Positions 20,907 to 30,341 of a stretch of DNA of 64,000 nt are shown here, piece after piece (position 1 is the first letter of the stretch; the number at the start of each line of letters is the position of its first letter). A model generated the notes under the pieces. That model searched no databases and was not told the DNA's origin. It saw nothing but the letters and a program-made list of their open reading frames with translations. A program made the position numbers and the translations under genes. The stretch spans positions 1,860,001 to 1,924,000 of the forward strand of contig NZ_CP104900.1 of assembly GCF_025449215.1 (NCBI RefSeq), read 5' to 3'. This DNA comes from Shewanella seohaensis (lineage in GTDB: Bacteria > Pseudomonadota > Gammaproteobacteria > Enterobacterales > Shewanellaceae).

Positions 20907-21240
20907 ACCGCTGCTTGCCACCATGGCCGCCGCCGTTGTTGCGGCGGTTGCCTCTAGCCTTTGCTGCATCGCGCCCTTAATCTATTTAGTGTTTGGCGTG
21001 TCTGCGGCGGGGCTGTCGGGGTTATCGAGCTTAGCTTGGTTACAAGTACCCATGTTGCTCCTATCAACAGGGTTGATCTTGCTGGGTTTTTGGCGCTTGT
21101 ACTTTGCGAAAAAGCCGCTCTGTACCGGTACATTTAGCCGAGGACAAATGCTATTAGCCTATTGGCTGACTGTGCCTATTGTGCTGGCGTTCCAACTGTA
21201 TCCCTTTGTTTTACCTTGGCTACTTGAGGTGTTCGAATGA
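20878..21240 (+). CDS. MerT-like membrane protein
   Basis: Inner-membrane protein of 120 aa with three predicted helices. The first helix carries the vicinal pair of MerT mercury transporters (VASSLCCIAPLIYLVFGVSA), but the second, cytoplasmic metal-relay region has a single cysteine (KKPLCTGTFSRG) where classical MerT has two. The start at 20878 gives MTTSQASSAKPLL and lies inside the end of the transglutaminase-like gene; its stop overlaps the next start as ATGA. No merA, merR or other mercury gene is nearby. Transport of another soft metal or thiol-linked cargo is possible. Confidence 0.8.
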   Translation: MTTSQASSAKPLLATMAAAVVAAVASSLCCIAPLIYLVFGVSAAGLSGLSSLAWLQVPMLLLSTGLILLGFWRLYFAKKPLCTGTFSRGQMLLAYWLTVPIVLAFQLYPFVLPWLLEVFE

Positions 21241-21539
21241 AGCCACTATCACGTATTGCACGACTCCTACTCATCACTTCATTGGGGTTTACCCCATTCA
21301 CTTGGGCGGATAACGTGCAGGTGACACTCGATGTTAAAGGCATGACCTGCCCACTGTGCGTTACCGTGGTTAATCAAGCGCTGCGTAAAACCGATGGGGT
21401 GATCAAAGCCAAGGCGAACCTCAAAACCGAGCAGGCTGTGGTCACTGTCGCCGATGATTTTAACCTCGATAAGTTGATTACCGCCGTCGATGCTACAGGC
21501 TACAAAGGCAGCATCAATAAGGTCGAAAAGCAGAGCTGA
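21237..21539 (+). CDS. MerP-like periplasmic heavy-metal-binding protein
   Basis: Secreted protein of 100 aa: signal peptide (LLLITSLGFTPFTWA) and one HMA domain with the metal motif GMTCPLCVTVVNQAL, followed by DGVIKAKANLKTEQAVVTV and a lysine-rich end. This is the layout of MerP, which hands Hg(II) to MerT. It starts in the ATGA overlap with the MerT-like gene, so translation is coupled. With no reductase or MerR here, the bound metal is uncertain; the CPLC motif also suits Cu(I). Confidence 0.84.
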   Translation: MKPLSRIARLLLITSLGFTPFTWADNVQVTLDVKGMTCPLCVTVVNQALRKTDGVIKAKANLKTEQAVVTVADDFNLDKLITAVDATGYKGSINKVEKQS

Positions 21540-21570
21540 TATTGGCTCAATATCGCTTCAGTATTTAACC

Positions 21571-21606
21571 AAAAAGGCACAACTTAATTGGGTTGTGCTT
21601 TTTATT
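21571..21606 (+). terminator. terminator of the transglutaminase-merT-merP unit
   Basis: Stem AAGGCACAAC / GTTGTGCTTT with a short loop and a TTTTTATT tail, 32 bases after the stop. Confidence 0.85.
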
Positions 21607-22295
21607 AGCATCTATCAGGACTGAGTTCTATCAAGCGGAACAATATTAATATTGAGTTTTTCGCTCACTAATACCATTATGGTTAAAGCCAATTAAGTTA
21701 ATACTTTTGACTGAATAAGATTTCTGGTTGTCAATATGGCTATTTTACTGCCAGCAATCATATACGATATCGTCCATGGCCTATTATTGGCACCAATAAA
21801 CAGCATTTCATTATGTAGAGCCAGAGGCTTATCGATGCTGCTTATTGAATATGCTTGGATGAGGAAAGGATCTAATAGCATGCTTATAAAATGAATATTT
21901 GCGATTGACAAACATGATTTTGATTTTATAGTATTTTTTCATATCTAGCTGCAGGTTGAGCTTGTGATAGATATTTTTAAATCATTTCAGGAAATATATG
22001 CCATTATCTTTTTTACAACCTTTCTATTACCTTTTCAGTCATTTTAGTCGCTAGCGTCGTCAGCGAATATTATCCGTAAGTTGCTGCAATCCTATTTGGG
22101 ATGCTTGGTATAGTTCTTTTTACCGTCGAATTCCTACCGCAGAACAGCGAAAATTGAATTCGAAATCGCGCTCATTTTCCATCAATAATATGCTTCGCTC
22201 AAATAGAGAACCCGATAAAATCGCCTCAAAAATGTATTTATTTTGGATTAACAGGCATAATGCGGCGTTTTAATATTCAGTTACAGGGAATAACC
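21607..22295. other. AT-rich gap with possible decayed small ORF
   Basis: No intact gene is supported. From a GTG at 21964 the translation begins with a plausible hydrophobic small protein (IDIFKSFQEIYAIIFF) that stops at 22048, and a related hydrophobic stretch (VAAILFGMLGIVLFTVEFLP) continues after another stop and in a shifted frame up to about 22155. This looks like a small membrane protein broken by mutation or by base-calling errors. The last about 150 bases should hold the promoter of the lipoprotein gene. Confidence 0.35.
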
Positions 22296-24529
22296 ATGAA
22301 GTATTTGGTTAGCGTAGTTACATGTTTTCTCTTATCAGCCTGCTCATTTGGCGATGCCGATGTGGAGTTTAAGCCACAAAAAGGCGATGAGCGCGCGTAT
22401 CAAGTCTATAGCTCTGCCCGTATCTCGGTCGAGGCAGGTGGCCGTAATGAAACGGTGGACACCACATCCCATCAATTACTGCGTTATAAGGTGCTCGAGG
22501 CAGGTAAAAATAGCCGCTTCGAAGTGCATGTCGATTATATGAAAATGCAAGATGGCCAAGGGAGTGGCGTGAGCAGCGGTGAACGGGCTGAGCGAAATCC
22601 CGAAATGCATGCCATTTTCTCTCAGGGCTTTGAATTTTCATTAGATTTAGACGATGGCAGCGTTAAAGAATTTAGTGCGTTAAATAAACCAGCCTGGCAA
22701 GCCATGCTGGCAGAGCGCGGTCTTGAGCTTGAGCAGGAACTTAAAAAGCTCTTTAGCTCATCGGTTTTTATTAATTCGATACCCGCTGAAGTGGGGGCTG
22801 TGGTGATGCTTCCGGCCTATCAAGGCCATGCTAATTCTAAGCTTACCGTGTTAAAGGTGACTGACACCCATGTTCTGGCTCAGGTGGAAAGCGAAGGTGA
22901 GCAAGCCAAAATATACGGCCAACTGATGCTGGAGCGCGACCGAGGATGGCTTGTGCAGATGGGGCTAGTGGCTGAGGTGCCCTTTGAGCGTTACGGCTTT
23001 AAGGGGACGATGCGCAGCAATGTGATTATGGTGCCCAAGGAGCGTGAGCTGGGCGACCTGTCGCAGCGAGTGGCTTTTGATTACGATTTCCCACCAGGTG
23101 AGTATGAAAAACAGCCCGAATTATCACTTGAAGAGGCCAATAAATCTTTAACCCAAGAGGCGGTATTTGCCTACGATGCAGGTTACTTTGATCTCTATGA
23201 TGACCAACTCAGCCTTACCTATCAGCATGATTTTTCAGGTTTAAAAGCATCGGGAGAGTTTCATCTAACCGATATTACGGCGCACAGTGCCGATGGCAGT
23301 GTTTTACCGATACAACTCAGTAAAATTTATCGCTTTAATTTCGCTGAAAAGGATGGTTTTTATAAATCCGTAGAGCAACATTTACTTGTCGGTTGGAATG
23401 AACCCTCCGAGCTGTTATCCCAAGTGACTGAGTTTCGTGCTAAGGCCCACTATCAGGGCGCTAAGCTGGTTAAACTGGCATTAACACCCGATCCAAACAA
23501 AACGGTGTCCTTGCAGTATAAAGATTTACAGCTGGAATTTGCTCCCATCCCCGATAAGCCCTTCTCTTATGTGCTGACATCGCGTGACCCAACCCATAAA
23601 TCTTGGTTAGCGGGGCGATTTGATGGTGCCGAAGGCGCCATGATGAAGTACCAATCGCCGTCGGTAGAAGGACCTGCTTGGTTAACCGCAGCCGAACGGA
23701 ATATGTTGGGGTTAGCTGCATCGATACAATTTGAACCCATCAGCTTGTTTAGTTTTCCGGCCGAGCCACAGGCGCTAACCATCTATGTGAATACACCGGA
23801 TGAGAGTAGCGAGCTGACCCAAGATGTTCGTTTTATTCCAATGGGGGATTACATGAATAACGTCGCTTATCCCCCGTGGATCAGCGCACGCTTTACCGTG
23901 ATGATATGTATGCGCGCTATGATAAGCCGCAAGAGACATTAGTCGCCGATCCCGCCTTACTCGAACCCCAAATGGTAGCTAAGTATGGTGTGAGCTTACA
24001 GTTAAGCGCCGAGCAAGCTGCAGTGTGCTCCTTAACTGTGGTGGATGCGCCCCAAGTTGACGGCCACAGCTTGCAATGGACGCAGATTAAATCCGAAAAC
24101 AGTATGGCGGAACATCTTGATAAGACGGTTCTATATCAACTTACCAGTGCCGATGGGATCCGTCGTAATTTTTACGATATTAAAGTCAGCAGTGCCCTGA
24201 GCTGTACGGGTACGCCCGAATGGCAAGCGATTGCGTATCAACCTAAGCAAGGTTGGTTGATTGATACCACTCAATTGCCAGAACTCGATACCACGCAAAC
24301 CGTGGGTGAGGTGATGCGCCGTTATCGTTTTTTAAATGCGCAGAACATTCCACTCGCACCTTTTATGCCTGGGGAGCGCGACGATTTTTATCAACGGCCG
24401 TTACAGCAAGTGCTTCATCAAGACCGTTGGTTTGAGCTGCAAGGGCGAGTGCAGGCGATTGAATACCTGAAGGTTAGCGGCGAGCCCGTCAATAAACAGT
24501 GGGTTACTGCATTCCCAGCCTTACCTTAA
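22296..24529 (+). CDS. Large outer-envelope lipoprotein of unknown function
   Basis: Predicted lipoprotein of 744 aa after repair: signal peptide and lipobox CFLLSACSFG, with the modified Cys near residue 16. The mature part reads like a mostly beta-structured, soluble envelope protein; I recognise no domain. Ser/Phe after the Cys does not signal inner-membrane retention, so outer-membrane sorting is likely. The ATG at 22296 follows CAGGGAATAA. A one-base shift occurs at the C5 run 23871-23875; six Cs restore AYPPVDQRTLYRDD and rejoin both parts. Ten bases downstream begins a MORN-repeat protein on the same strand, so they probably work together. Confidence 0.72.
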
Positions 24530-24538
24530 GGAGCTGAT

Positions 24539-26237
24539 ATGAGAGCCTTATTACTATTATCTGCACTATTCCTGTCGTTTAATGTGTTGGCTGAACGCAT
24601 CTTACTCGACGAACAATGGCAGCCTAGCGAGGTGCCTAGTGAAGCAATTTATTACCAGAAACAGCTAGCGACTGAGCAAGAGGGCGTGTGGCCAGTAACG
24701 CTTTTTTGTAGAGACGGATAAACCCGTTTTTAAGGGGACAGTCAACGGCCCCAATTTAGCGGAGAGTGTTATCGTCGGTGATTTCGAATTTTATCACCCC
24801 AATGGTCAACTCTCTCGCAAGGGACGTAGCGATGCACAAGGGCGTTATCAGGGAACGCATCTGTATTACTGGGAAGATGGAACACGCTCAGGTGAGTACC
24901 AATATCTGAATGGCAGGCTCCACGGTGAGCAAAAACGTTACCACACCAATGGTCAATTACGCGACCATCAACATTATGCGAATGGAGTGGAGTCAGGATT
25001 AGCGCAAAGTTATTTTGACAATGGCCAGCTGCAAACACGGGTAACCTATGGCGCTAAGGGAATGGAAGGCTTATATGAAAGCTTCCATAGCAATGGTCAG
25101 CCCGAGCAAACCGTGAATATGGTGGCGGGGAAGAGAGAAGGCGAGCGCCTTTACTGGACAAAAGAAGGCTGGTTATTCACTAAGGAGTTTTATCTTAAGG
25201 GGAAATTACACGGTGAAGTGTTGGTTTACCAAGCCGCTGATGTGCCTAGAGAAATTAAACATTATCAGCATGATAAGCAGGTAGGGATACAACAACGTTT
25301 TGATCCGCAAGGGCGGTTAGCCCAGCAGCAGAAATACGATGCACAAGGCCGTGAGATTCAGGATATAACCTATGCGAGTGCAGGCCATGTAACCTCCCAA
25401 ATTGACACTCAATATCTCGCGAAAGGCCATATAACCAACGAGCAGCGCTTCGATGAGAGCGGAAAGCTAACTTATCAATATCAGCGCGATACCGTAAAAG
25501 ACTGGAGTCTGCGTCAGCGTTTTGATGGGACAGGCTCGCTGCTTGAACGAGAAGAGCGAGTTAAAGGCAGCTACGAAGGGGTGTATGTCGGCGCAGGTTG
25601 GAATGGCTCTCTCTGGCGGATAAATTACAGTAAAGGCAAAATGCACGGCGCGTATCGTGAAGATAACGCCGAAAACGGCAGTTTTGTCACTGGGCAATAT
25701 CAATCGGATCTAAAGGTTGGTAAGTGGGTCACCCAAAATCCTGATTCGACGCGTATCGAACAGTTTAATTCGCAAGGACAGCTCAACGGCGAGCAGAGCG
25801 ATATCGCCGCCGACGGCACGGTAATGTATCAAGCGTTTTATCAAAACGATAAGCTGCATGGCGCTTTTTTACAGCGAGGCTTCGATAAACAACTGCAAGC
25901 TCAAGGGCAGTACGTTAACGGCCAGCGTGAAGGCAAATGGTTAGTACAAGACGAGAGCAGCTACAGCGAGGTGAAGTTATGGCACGGCCAATACCAAGCG
26001 GGGCACGAAGTGGGGCCGTGGCGAGCCATGTCCGCTAACGGCCACTTATTGGGTACGATGCAATACGATAACAAAGGCCTTTTGCAAGGGAAAAGCTACA
26101 GCTTCAATGAAGACGGCAGCCTGCAGCGAAGCGAAGAGTATGTCGATAACCAGTTACACGGCAAGTTGGTCTACTACTTCAACGGCGAAGCCTCATCTGA
26201 ATACCATTATCAAAATGGTGTCGATGTGGGCCAATAA
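24539..26237 (+). CDS. Secreted MORN_2-repeat protein (YwqK-like)
   Basis: About 565 aa. A signal peptide (LLLLSALFLSFNVLA) is followed by many YwqK/MORN_2-type repeats with the pattern YxxNGQL...GxxxGxxxxY, for example FYHPNGQLSRKG, RYHTNGQLRDHQHYANG, SYFDNGQLQTRV and YYFNGEASSEYHYQNG. These repeats form extended beta sheets and often mediate protein or lipid contact; annotation pipelines sometimes call single-domain relatives antitoxins, which is not supported here. AAGGAG precedes the ATG, ten bases after the lipoprotein stop. A frame change lies in the T6 run 24702-24707 (five or eight Ts would restore it), unlike the other shifts, which all look like one missing base. Confidence 0.75.
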
Positions 26238-26567
26238 CGTATCTGTACTCGCTCAGATCTAAACTGGCCGAGCCCATTTTTAGTGGGCCGCTGTCAGTTT
26301 GGATTTGAGCTAAATTTTTCAGCCTCGGCAATCCCCCACAACTGCCTGTCCATCGAAATATATCTCTTGAGTAGTCCCATATGCAGCTATATTGGCCATA
26401 TCTTGATGCATTTGGGGTTGTTTACAAAATAAATAATCAAAGTGCATTAGTTAAACTAAAAAATGCACAAGGTCATCTTTTGGGTACAAGAAAATAATGA
26501 GCATTAAATCTTAAGAGCTAAGTGGGCAATATCCCGATGTAGCCATTTTGTGGCCACTGAAAAGAAA
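26238..26567. other. intergenic, nothing recognised
   Basis: About 330 bases between the MORN-repeat gene and the ssrA terminator. No open frame, repeat or RNA motif was recognised. Confidence 0.5.
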
Positions 26568-26599
26568 AAGGACTTAGCATCTCTGCTAAGTCCTTGTTT
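26568..26599 (-). terminator. ssrA terminator
   Basis: Twelve-base perfect stem AAGGACTTAGCA / TGCTAAGTCCTT followed on the minus strand by TTTTCTTTTC, eight bases beyond the tmRNA CCA end. Confidence 0.9.
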
Positions 26600-26603
26600 T
26601 ATT

Positions 26604-26958
26604 TGGTGGAGGCGGCGGGGCTCGAACCCGCGTCCAGAAAACCTACATCCAAGGCGCTACATGCTTAGTCTTTCTATTGTTTAACCGTTTGAACTCCGAA
26701 AGACAGGATCCCACACGGTGAGTCCGGTACTGTTTCGCGGTTCACCCCCGGACAGGGTTCCCTCGCTAGCACGATGTGAGATGACCATCAAATCCACTGC
26801 CCATGTGCGAAACGTGTGGTAGATGGCTAGCGGCATTAAGCTGCTAGAGCGTAGTTATCGTCGTTTGCAACTATAACTGTGCGGCTTTTTACGAGGCCAA
26901 CCGCCCCTCGGCATGCTCCTAGGGTTTCGTGAATCTTGTCGAATCCAGAATCGCCCCC
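26604..26958 (-). ncRNA. ssrA: tmRNA (ssrA)
   Basis: Transfer-messenger RNA that rescues stalled ribosomes and tags the nascent protein. On the minus strand it begins with GGGGGCGATTCTGGATTCGA (5' acceptor arm) and ends with GTTCGAGCCCCGCCGCCTCC plus ACCA, the T-arm and acceptor. The resume frame at 26868-26836 encodes ANDDNYALAA then TAA, the tag known from Shewanella. Length about 355 nt is normal. An apparent reading frame across its 5' part is not a gene. smpB lies just upstream on the same strand. Confidence 0.98.
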
Positions 26959-27030
26959 AAGAAAGTTGATTGTAACTCGTAGCGTGGCGATAACCTAGTA
27001 TCATTTGCTGCAAGTTCAATCGTTTGTTCA

Positions 27031-27520
27031 TTATCCGCGCGTTTTTTCCTTTTTCATTACGCGGGCTTTTTCCACTTCCCACTCACGCGCTTTAGTATCC
27101 TCACGCTTGTCGTGGTCTTTTTACCTTTACCTAGGCCGATTTCCACTTTGACCCAAGCCCCTTTACGCCAGTACATGGAGATAGGGATAATCGAGTAGCC
27201 TTGGCGCTCAACAAGACCGGCTAATTTGTCTAACTCTTTACGACTTAAGAGTAATTTCTTCAGTCGAATCGGGTCGCACACCACATGAGTGGAGGCGGTA
27301 TTGAGCGGAATTATGGTACAGCCGTGCATAAAGGCTTCGCCATTTTTTAAGAAGACGTAGCAGTCCGATAGGTTCACTTTACCCATGCGGATAGACTTCA
27401 CTTCCCATCCCATGAGGGAAATGCCAGCTTCCATTTTTTCTTCGAAACGGTATTCGAAGGTTGCGCGCTTATTTCGTGCGATTGTCGCAGGCGCGGCTTT
27501 TTTGAGTTTTTCTTTACCAT
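27031..27520 (-). CDS. smpB: SsrA-binding protein SmpB
   Basis: Small RNA-binding protein (163 aa after repair) that delivers tmRNA to stalled ribosomes. The intact core includes [38 protein letters not shown] and [20 protein letters not shown]. Two single-base shifts remove both ends: at 27498-27503 (plus-strand T6, seven restore [20 protein letters not shown]) and at 27118-27122 (plus-strand T5, six restore [20 protein letters not shown] and the basic tail). With both bases restored the start is the ATG at 27520 and the stop at 27031. Loss of SmpB together with an intact ssrA is unlikely, so these are probable sequencing errors. Confidence 0.95.
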
Positions 27521-27773
27521 AGTGGCGCCATTATACGCACGGTGAATCAATTTGAAATGGATATAAGGGTTTATTTGAGCTATTTCAAGCCCTCATCAAT
27601 TTATTGCTGTTTTTTTATGCGGTTTTGCTTAGTCATCATAGGGATATGTGAGGGGTGCGTTTTTTAAGTATCGTGGTAGAATCCAAACCAATTTTGTTCG
27701 CTTCCCTAGAGATTAGGGCGCGCGGAGTTCGCTTGAGACAGCGTGTTTACTTAGATTGAGAGTGCCAAGCCCT

Positions 27774-28211
27774 ATGCCGCAAATTTCTCGGAGTGTGTTA
27801 GTTCGTTTTAGTGCGATGCAAATGTATGATTTAGTCAATGATGTTGAGTCGTACAAAGAGTTTTTACCCGGTTGTGTTGGCGGTAAAGTGCTTGAGTTTG
27901 ATGGTAAAACCATGGTGGCCTCGGTCGATGTGAGTAAGGCGGGGATCCGTAAGACCTTTACCACGCGCAATCAGGTGGTGCCGGGAAAGAGTATCGAGTT
28001 AAGACTTGAAAATGGGCCTTTTAAACACTTATTCGGCCAGTGGCGTTTTACCGAGTTAACGGAAGATGCCTGTAAGGTGGAGTTTGACTTAAATTTCGAG
28101 TTTTCCAGCTCATTGGTCGATATGGCTTTTGGTAAAGTGTTTAATGATCTTATGGTGTCAATGGTGACGGCATTTACCAGCCGCGCTAAGGTAATTTACA
28201 GTGACAAATGA
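27774..28211 (+). CDS. ratA: RatA, START-like protein / ribosome association toxin family
   Basis: Cytosolic protein of 145 aa with the polyketide cyclase/START fold: MPQISRSVLVRFSAMQMYDL, VNDVESYKEFLPGC and the C-terminal FGKVFNDLMVSMVTAFTSRA. In E. coli, RatA (PasT) was reported to block 70S assembly; the mitochondrial relative Coq10 binds coenzyme Q, so a quinone role is also possible. The start at 27774 is the one used by homologues; an in-frame codon 18 bases upstream has weaker support. It overlaps ratB by 11 bases and is divergent from smpB, the common gamma-proteobacterial arrangement. Confidence 0.93.
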   Translation: MPQISRSVLVRFSAMQMYDLVNDVESYKEFLPGCVGGKVLEFDGKTMVASVDVSKAGIRKTFTTRNQVVPGKSIELRLENGPFKHLFGQWRFTELTEDACKVEFDLNFEFSSSLVDMAFGKVFNDLMVSMVTAFTSRAKVIYSDK

Positions 28212-28536
28212 AGCAGATAAGTTCGTCGTCGATGTTATTTATGCGCTGCCGACTCAGCAAAAGGTGATTTCGGTTAGCGTATTGCCCGGCACGAGCGCAA
28301 TTGACATAGTGCGTCAGAGCAATATGGTGAGTTTTTTCCCTGAGATTGATTTAGAAACGGTAAAGCTTGGGGTGTTTAGCAATGTGGTTAAGCATGACCA
28401 AGTGATTTTACCGGGGCAGCGAGTGGAGATTTATCGCCCGCTGATTGCCGATCCTAAGGATGTGCGCCGTCGCCGTGCCGATAAGGCCAAGGATGAAGGT
28501 CGTGCCAATAAAGTGACCGGTGGACGGGTGTCTTAA
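28201..28536 (+). CDS. ratB: RatB / RnfH family ubiquitin-like protein
   Basis: Protein of 111 aa with a beta-grasp fold. Typical segments are VDVIYALPTQQKVISVSVLP, GTSAIDIVRQSN and the C-terminal LPGQRVEIYRPLIADPKDVR followed by RRRADKAKD. It begins with GTG inside the end of ratA, indicating coupled translation. Its function is not firmly established, although pairing with RatA is widespread. A strong terminator follows. Confidence 0.93.
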   Translation: MTNEADKFVVDVIYALPTQQKVISVSVLPGTSAIDIVRQSNMVSFFPEIDLETVKLGVFSNVVKHDQVILPGQRVEIYRPLIADPKDVRRRRADKAKDEGRANKVTGGRVS

Positions 28537-28558
28537 TCTGTCTGCAATACGAACAAAC

Positions 28559-28583
28559 AAAAAGCGCCATGGGCGCTTTTTGT
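28559..28583. terminator. bidirectional terminator between ratB and bamE
   Basis: Stem AAAAAGCGCC / GGCGCTTTTT with a three-base loop between convergent genes. Confidence 0.9.
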
Positions 28584-28611
28584 GTTTAAGGCAAGTGTTA
28601 AACCCGTGTGC

Positions 28612-29103
28612 TTACTTGATTGGCTTTTGAACTTGCGCTTCGGTTTGATTTTCTTTCACTAATGGCTTTTCATCTGGGCGCTGTGCTGGCACGAGTGGCG
28701 CAGACTCAGCGGTGCTGGCCATAGGTAACTTACTCTGTTCAAGCGGCGTATTAAACTCTGGGCTTAATTCATAGTCGCCCTTCACTAAGCTTAATTTGTT
28801 ACCAGTAAAGTGCAGGATCAGTTCTTTGTGGGTAATGCTCGCATCACGGCCACTCTTATAGTGGTAAACATAATACCAAGTGTCATCGGCAAAGCTGTCA
28901 CGCAATACTGGGCGACCAAGAATGTATTCGGCCTGCTCTTTGGTCATGTCGATACGCAACTTTTCAACCTGTTGCGGCTCCATGTAGTTGCCTTGCGGAA
29001 TATCGGGCTTATAGACCAGCCAATCAAACACGCTACAGGCACTGAGCGAAACTGAGAGCGCAATGGCACTCAGCAGGGTAAGACTTTGCTTTTTATTGAT
29101 CAT
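28612..29103 (-). CDS. bamE: Outer membrane assembly lipoprotein BamE (SmpA)
   Basis: Small lipoprotein of the BAM complex, which inserts beta-barrels into the outer membrane; 163 aa. The signal ends in the lipobox SLSACSVFDWLVYKPDIPQG, and the BamE fold carries VEKLRIDMTKEQAEYILGRP and TWYYVYHYKSG. The C-terminal about 45 residues, rich in Pro, Glu and Lys, extend beyond the E. coli protein (113 aa), as in other Shewanella. The start at 29103 (MINKKQSL) gives a normal signal peptide; the longer frame to 29145 does not. Convergent with ratB. Confidence 0.94.
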   Translation of the reverse strand: MINKKQSLTLLSAIALSVSLSACSVFDWLVYKPDIPQGNYMEPQQVEKLRIDMTKEQAEYILGRPVLRDSFADDTWYYVYHYKSGRDASITHKELILHFTGNKLSLVKGDYELSPEFNTPLEQSKLPMASTAESAPLVPAQRPDEKPLVKENQTEAQVQKPIK

Positions 29104-29505
29104 TGTATGCGCTACTTCTGAAAATCTGGCGGCCATCATACCCAAGCACTCCCCTTATGACAAGGGTAATTGGGCGTTGCGGCGCTTATCGTTGCAATTG
29201 TGTGAGTTTTCGACCTAAGCGGCGCGTTTTAGTTCGCTGTGAGTGAAGATTTTTATGCTGATCATTGCGCTTAAATAAGCTGCCCCGCGGTAAATTGCGC
29301 TGAAAAACCGTAAAGTTAAGCAAAGTCGAAATAGTCATGTAGCAATGTTGTGAAAACATGGGTAAAGTTGTGAAAGTGTTTTACTTTGATGGTGTTAGCA
29401 TTTTTTCGCTACTTTAGGGAGTAGCATAGGGTTTAGCGGTTGCTATCAAGGTGACGGTTTGAGTTCATCAATAAGCCTGCGGCAGTGCATTTTTAGGAGA
29501 GACCA
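29104..29505. promoter_or_regulatory. upstream region of the borosin locus
   Basis: About 400 bases between the divergent bamE and borosin methyltransferase genes. It must hold both promoters. Repeated GTTGTGAAA words (29347-29377) stand out near the middle, but no known operator or riboswitch was recognised. Confidence 0.45.
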
Positions 29506-30297
29506 TTGGGAACACTCGTTTGTGTGGGTACGGGGTTACAGCTCGCGGGACAAATTAGCGTATTAAGCCGCAGCTATATTGAACATGCCGATATTGTATT
29601 TTCACTCTTACCCGACGGTTTCTCGCAGCGTTGGTTGACGAAGCTCAACTCCAATATCATCAATTTGCAGCAGTTTTATGCGCAAAATGGTGAAGTTAAA
29701 AATCGTCGAGACACCTACGAACAAATGGTCAATGCCATTCTAGATGCGGTGAGAGCGGGTAAAAAAACCGTGTGTGCACTCTATGGTCATCCGGGGGTAT
29801 TTGCCTGTGTATCCCATATGGCGATAACTCGCGCCAAGGCCGAAGGGTTTTCGGCCAAGATGGAGCCGGGGATTTCGGCCGAAGCTTGCCTGTGGGCCGA
29901 CTTAGGGATTGATCCTGGTAACTCGGGGCATCAAAGCTTTGAAGCCAGCCAGTTTATGTTTTTCAACCATGTGCCCGATTCCACCACCCACTTATTACTC
30001 TGGCAAATCGCGATTGCGGGCGAACATACCTTAACCCAATTTCATACCTCGAGTGATAGGTTGCAGATCCTCGTGGAACAGTTGAACCAATGGTACCCGC
30101 TCGACCATGAGGTGGTCATATACGAAGCGGCCAATTTGCCAATCCAAGCCCCGCGTATCGAGCGTTTACCCTTAGCGAATTTACCCCAAGCGCACTTAAC
30201 ACCGGTTAGTACGTTGTTAATTCCGCCAGCAAAAAAGCTAGAGTACAACTATGCTATTTTGGCTAAGTTAGGGATCGGTCCCGAAGATTTGGGCTAA
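29506..30297 (+). CDS. Split-borosin alpha-N-methyltransferase (SonM-like)
   Basis: SAM-dependent enzyme of 263 aa that should methylate backbone amide nitrogens of the adjacent peptides. It has the tetrapyrrole-methylase fold: the N-terminal LVCVGTGLQLAGQISVLS and HADIVFSLLPDG, the YGHPGVFACVSHMAITRAKA helix, EPGISAEACLWADLGIDPG, and the SFEASQFMFF strand. This corresponds to SonM of S. oneidensis as I remember it, the enzyme of type IV (split) borosins, where enzyme and precursor are separate genes. A TTG start is used because TAGGAGAG precedes it. Two precursor genes follow after 44 bases. A tetrapyrrole pathway is unlikely, as no cob, hem or nir genes are near. Confidence 0.9.
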   Translation: MGTLVCVGTGLQLAGQISVLSRSYIEHADIVFSLLPDGFSQRWLTKLNSNIINLQQFYAQNGEVKNRRDTYEQMVNAILDAVRAGKKTVCALYGHPGVFACVSHMAITRAKAEGFSAKMEPGISAEACLWADLGIDPGNSGHQSFEASQFMFFNHVPDSTTHLLLWQIAIAGEHTLTQFHTSSDRLQILVEQLNQWYPLDHEVVIYEAANLPIQAPRIERLPLANLPQAHLTPVSTLLIPPAKKLEYNYAILAKLGIGPEDLG

Positions 30298-30341
30298 ATT
30301 GAAGTGTGATACTGAGTCATTATTAACAATAAGGAAAAAAC

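Noticed and set aside
21693..21911. 72-codon minus-strand frame in the AT-rich gap
   Set aside because: No ribosome site or recognisable feature; the region looks non-coding or decayed.
24987..26237. YwqK-family antitoxin of a toxin-antitoxin pair
   Set aside because: The protein is a long secreted repeat protein with no toxin partner; the antitoxin label comes from the repeat family name only.
26855..27082. Open frame of 75 codons on the minus strand over the tmRNA 5' part
   Set aside because: It overlaps ssrA and the end of smpB; the sequence is explained by the RNA and by smpB.
29506..30297. Tetrapyrrole (cobalamin/siroheme) methyltransferase
   Set aside because: The fold fits, but the two adjacent SonA-like precursor genes and the absence of tetrapyrrole genes favour a borosin enzyme.
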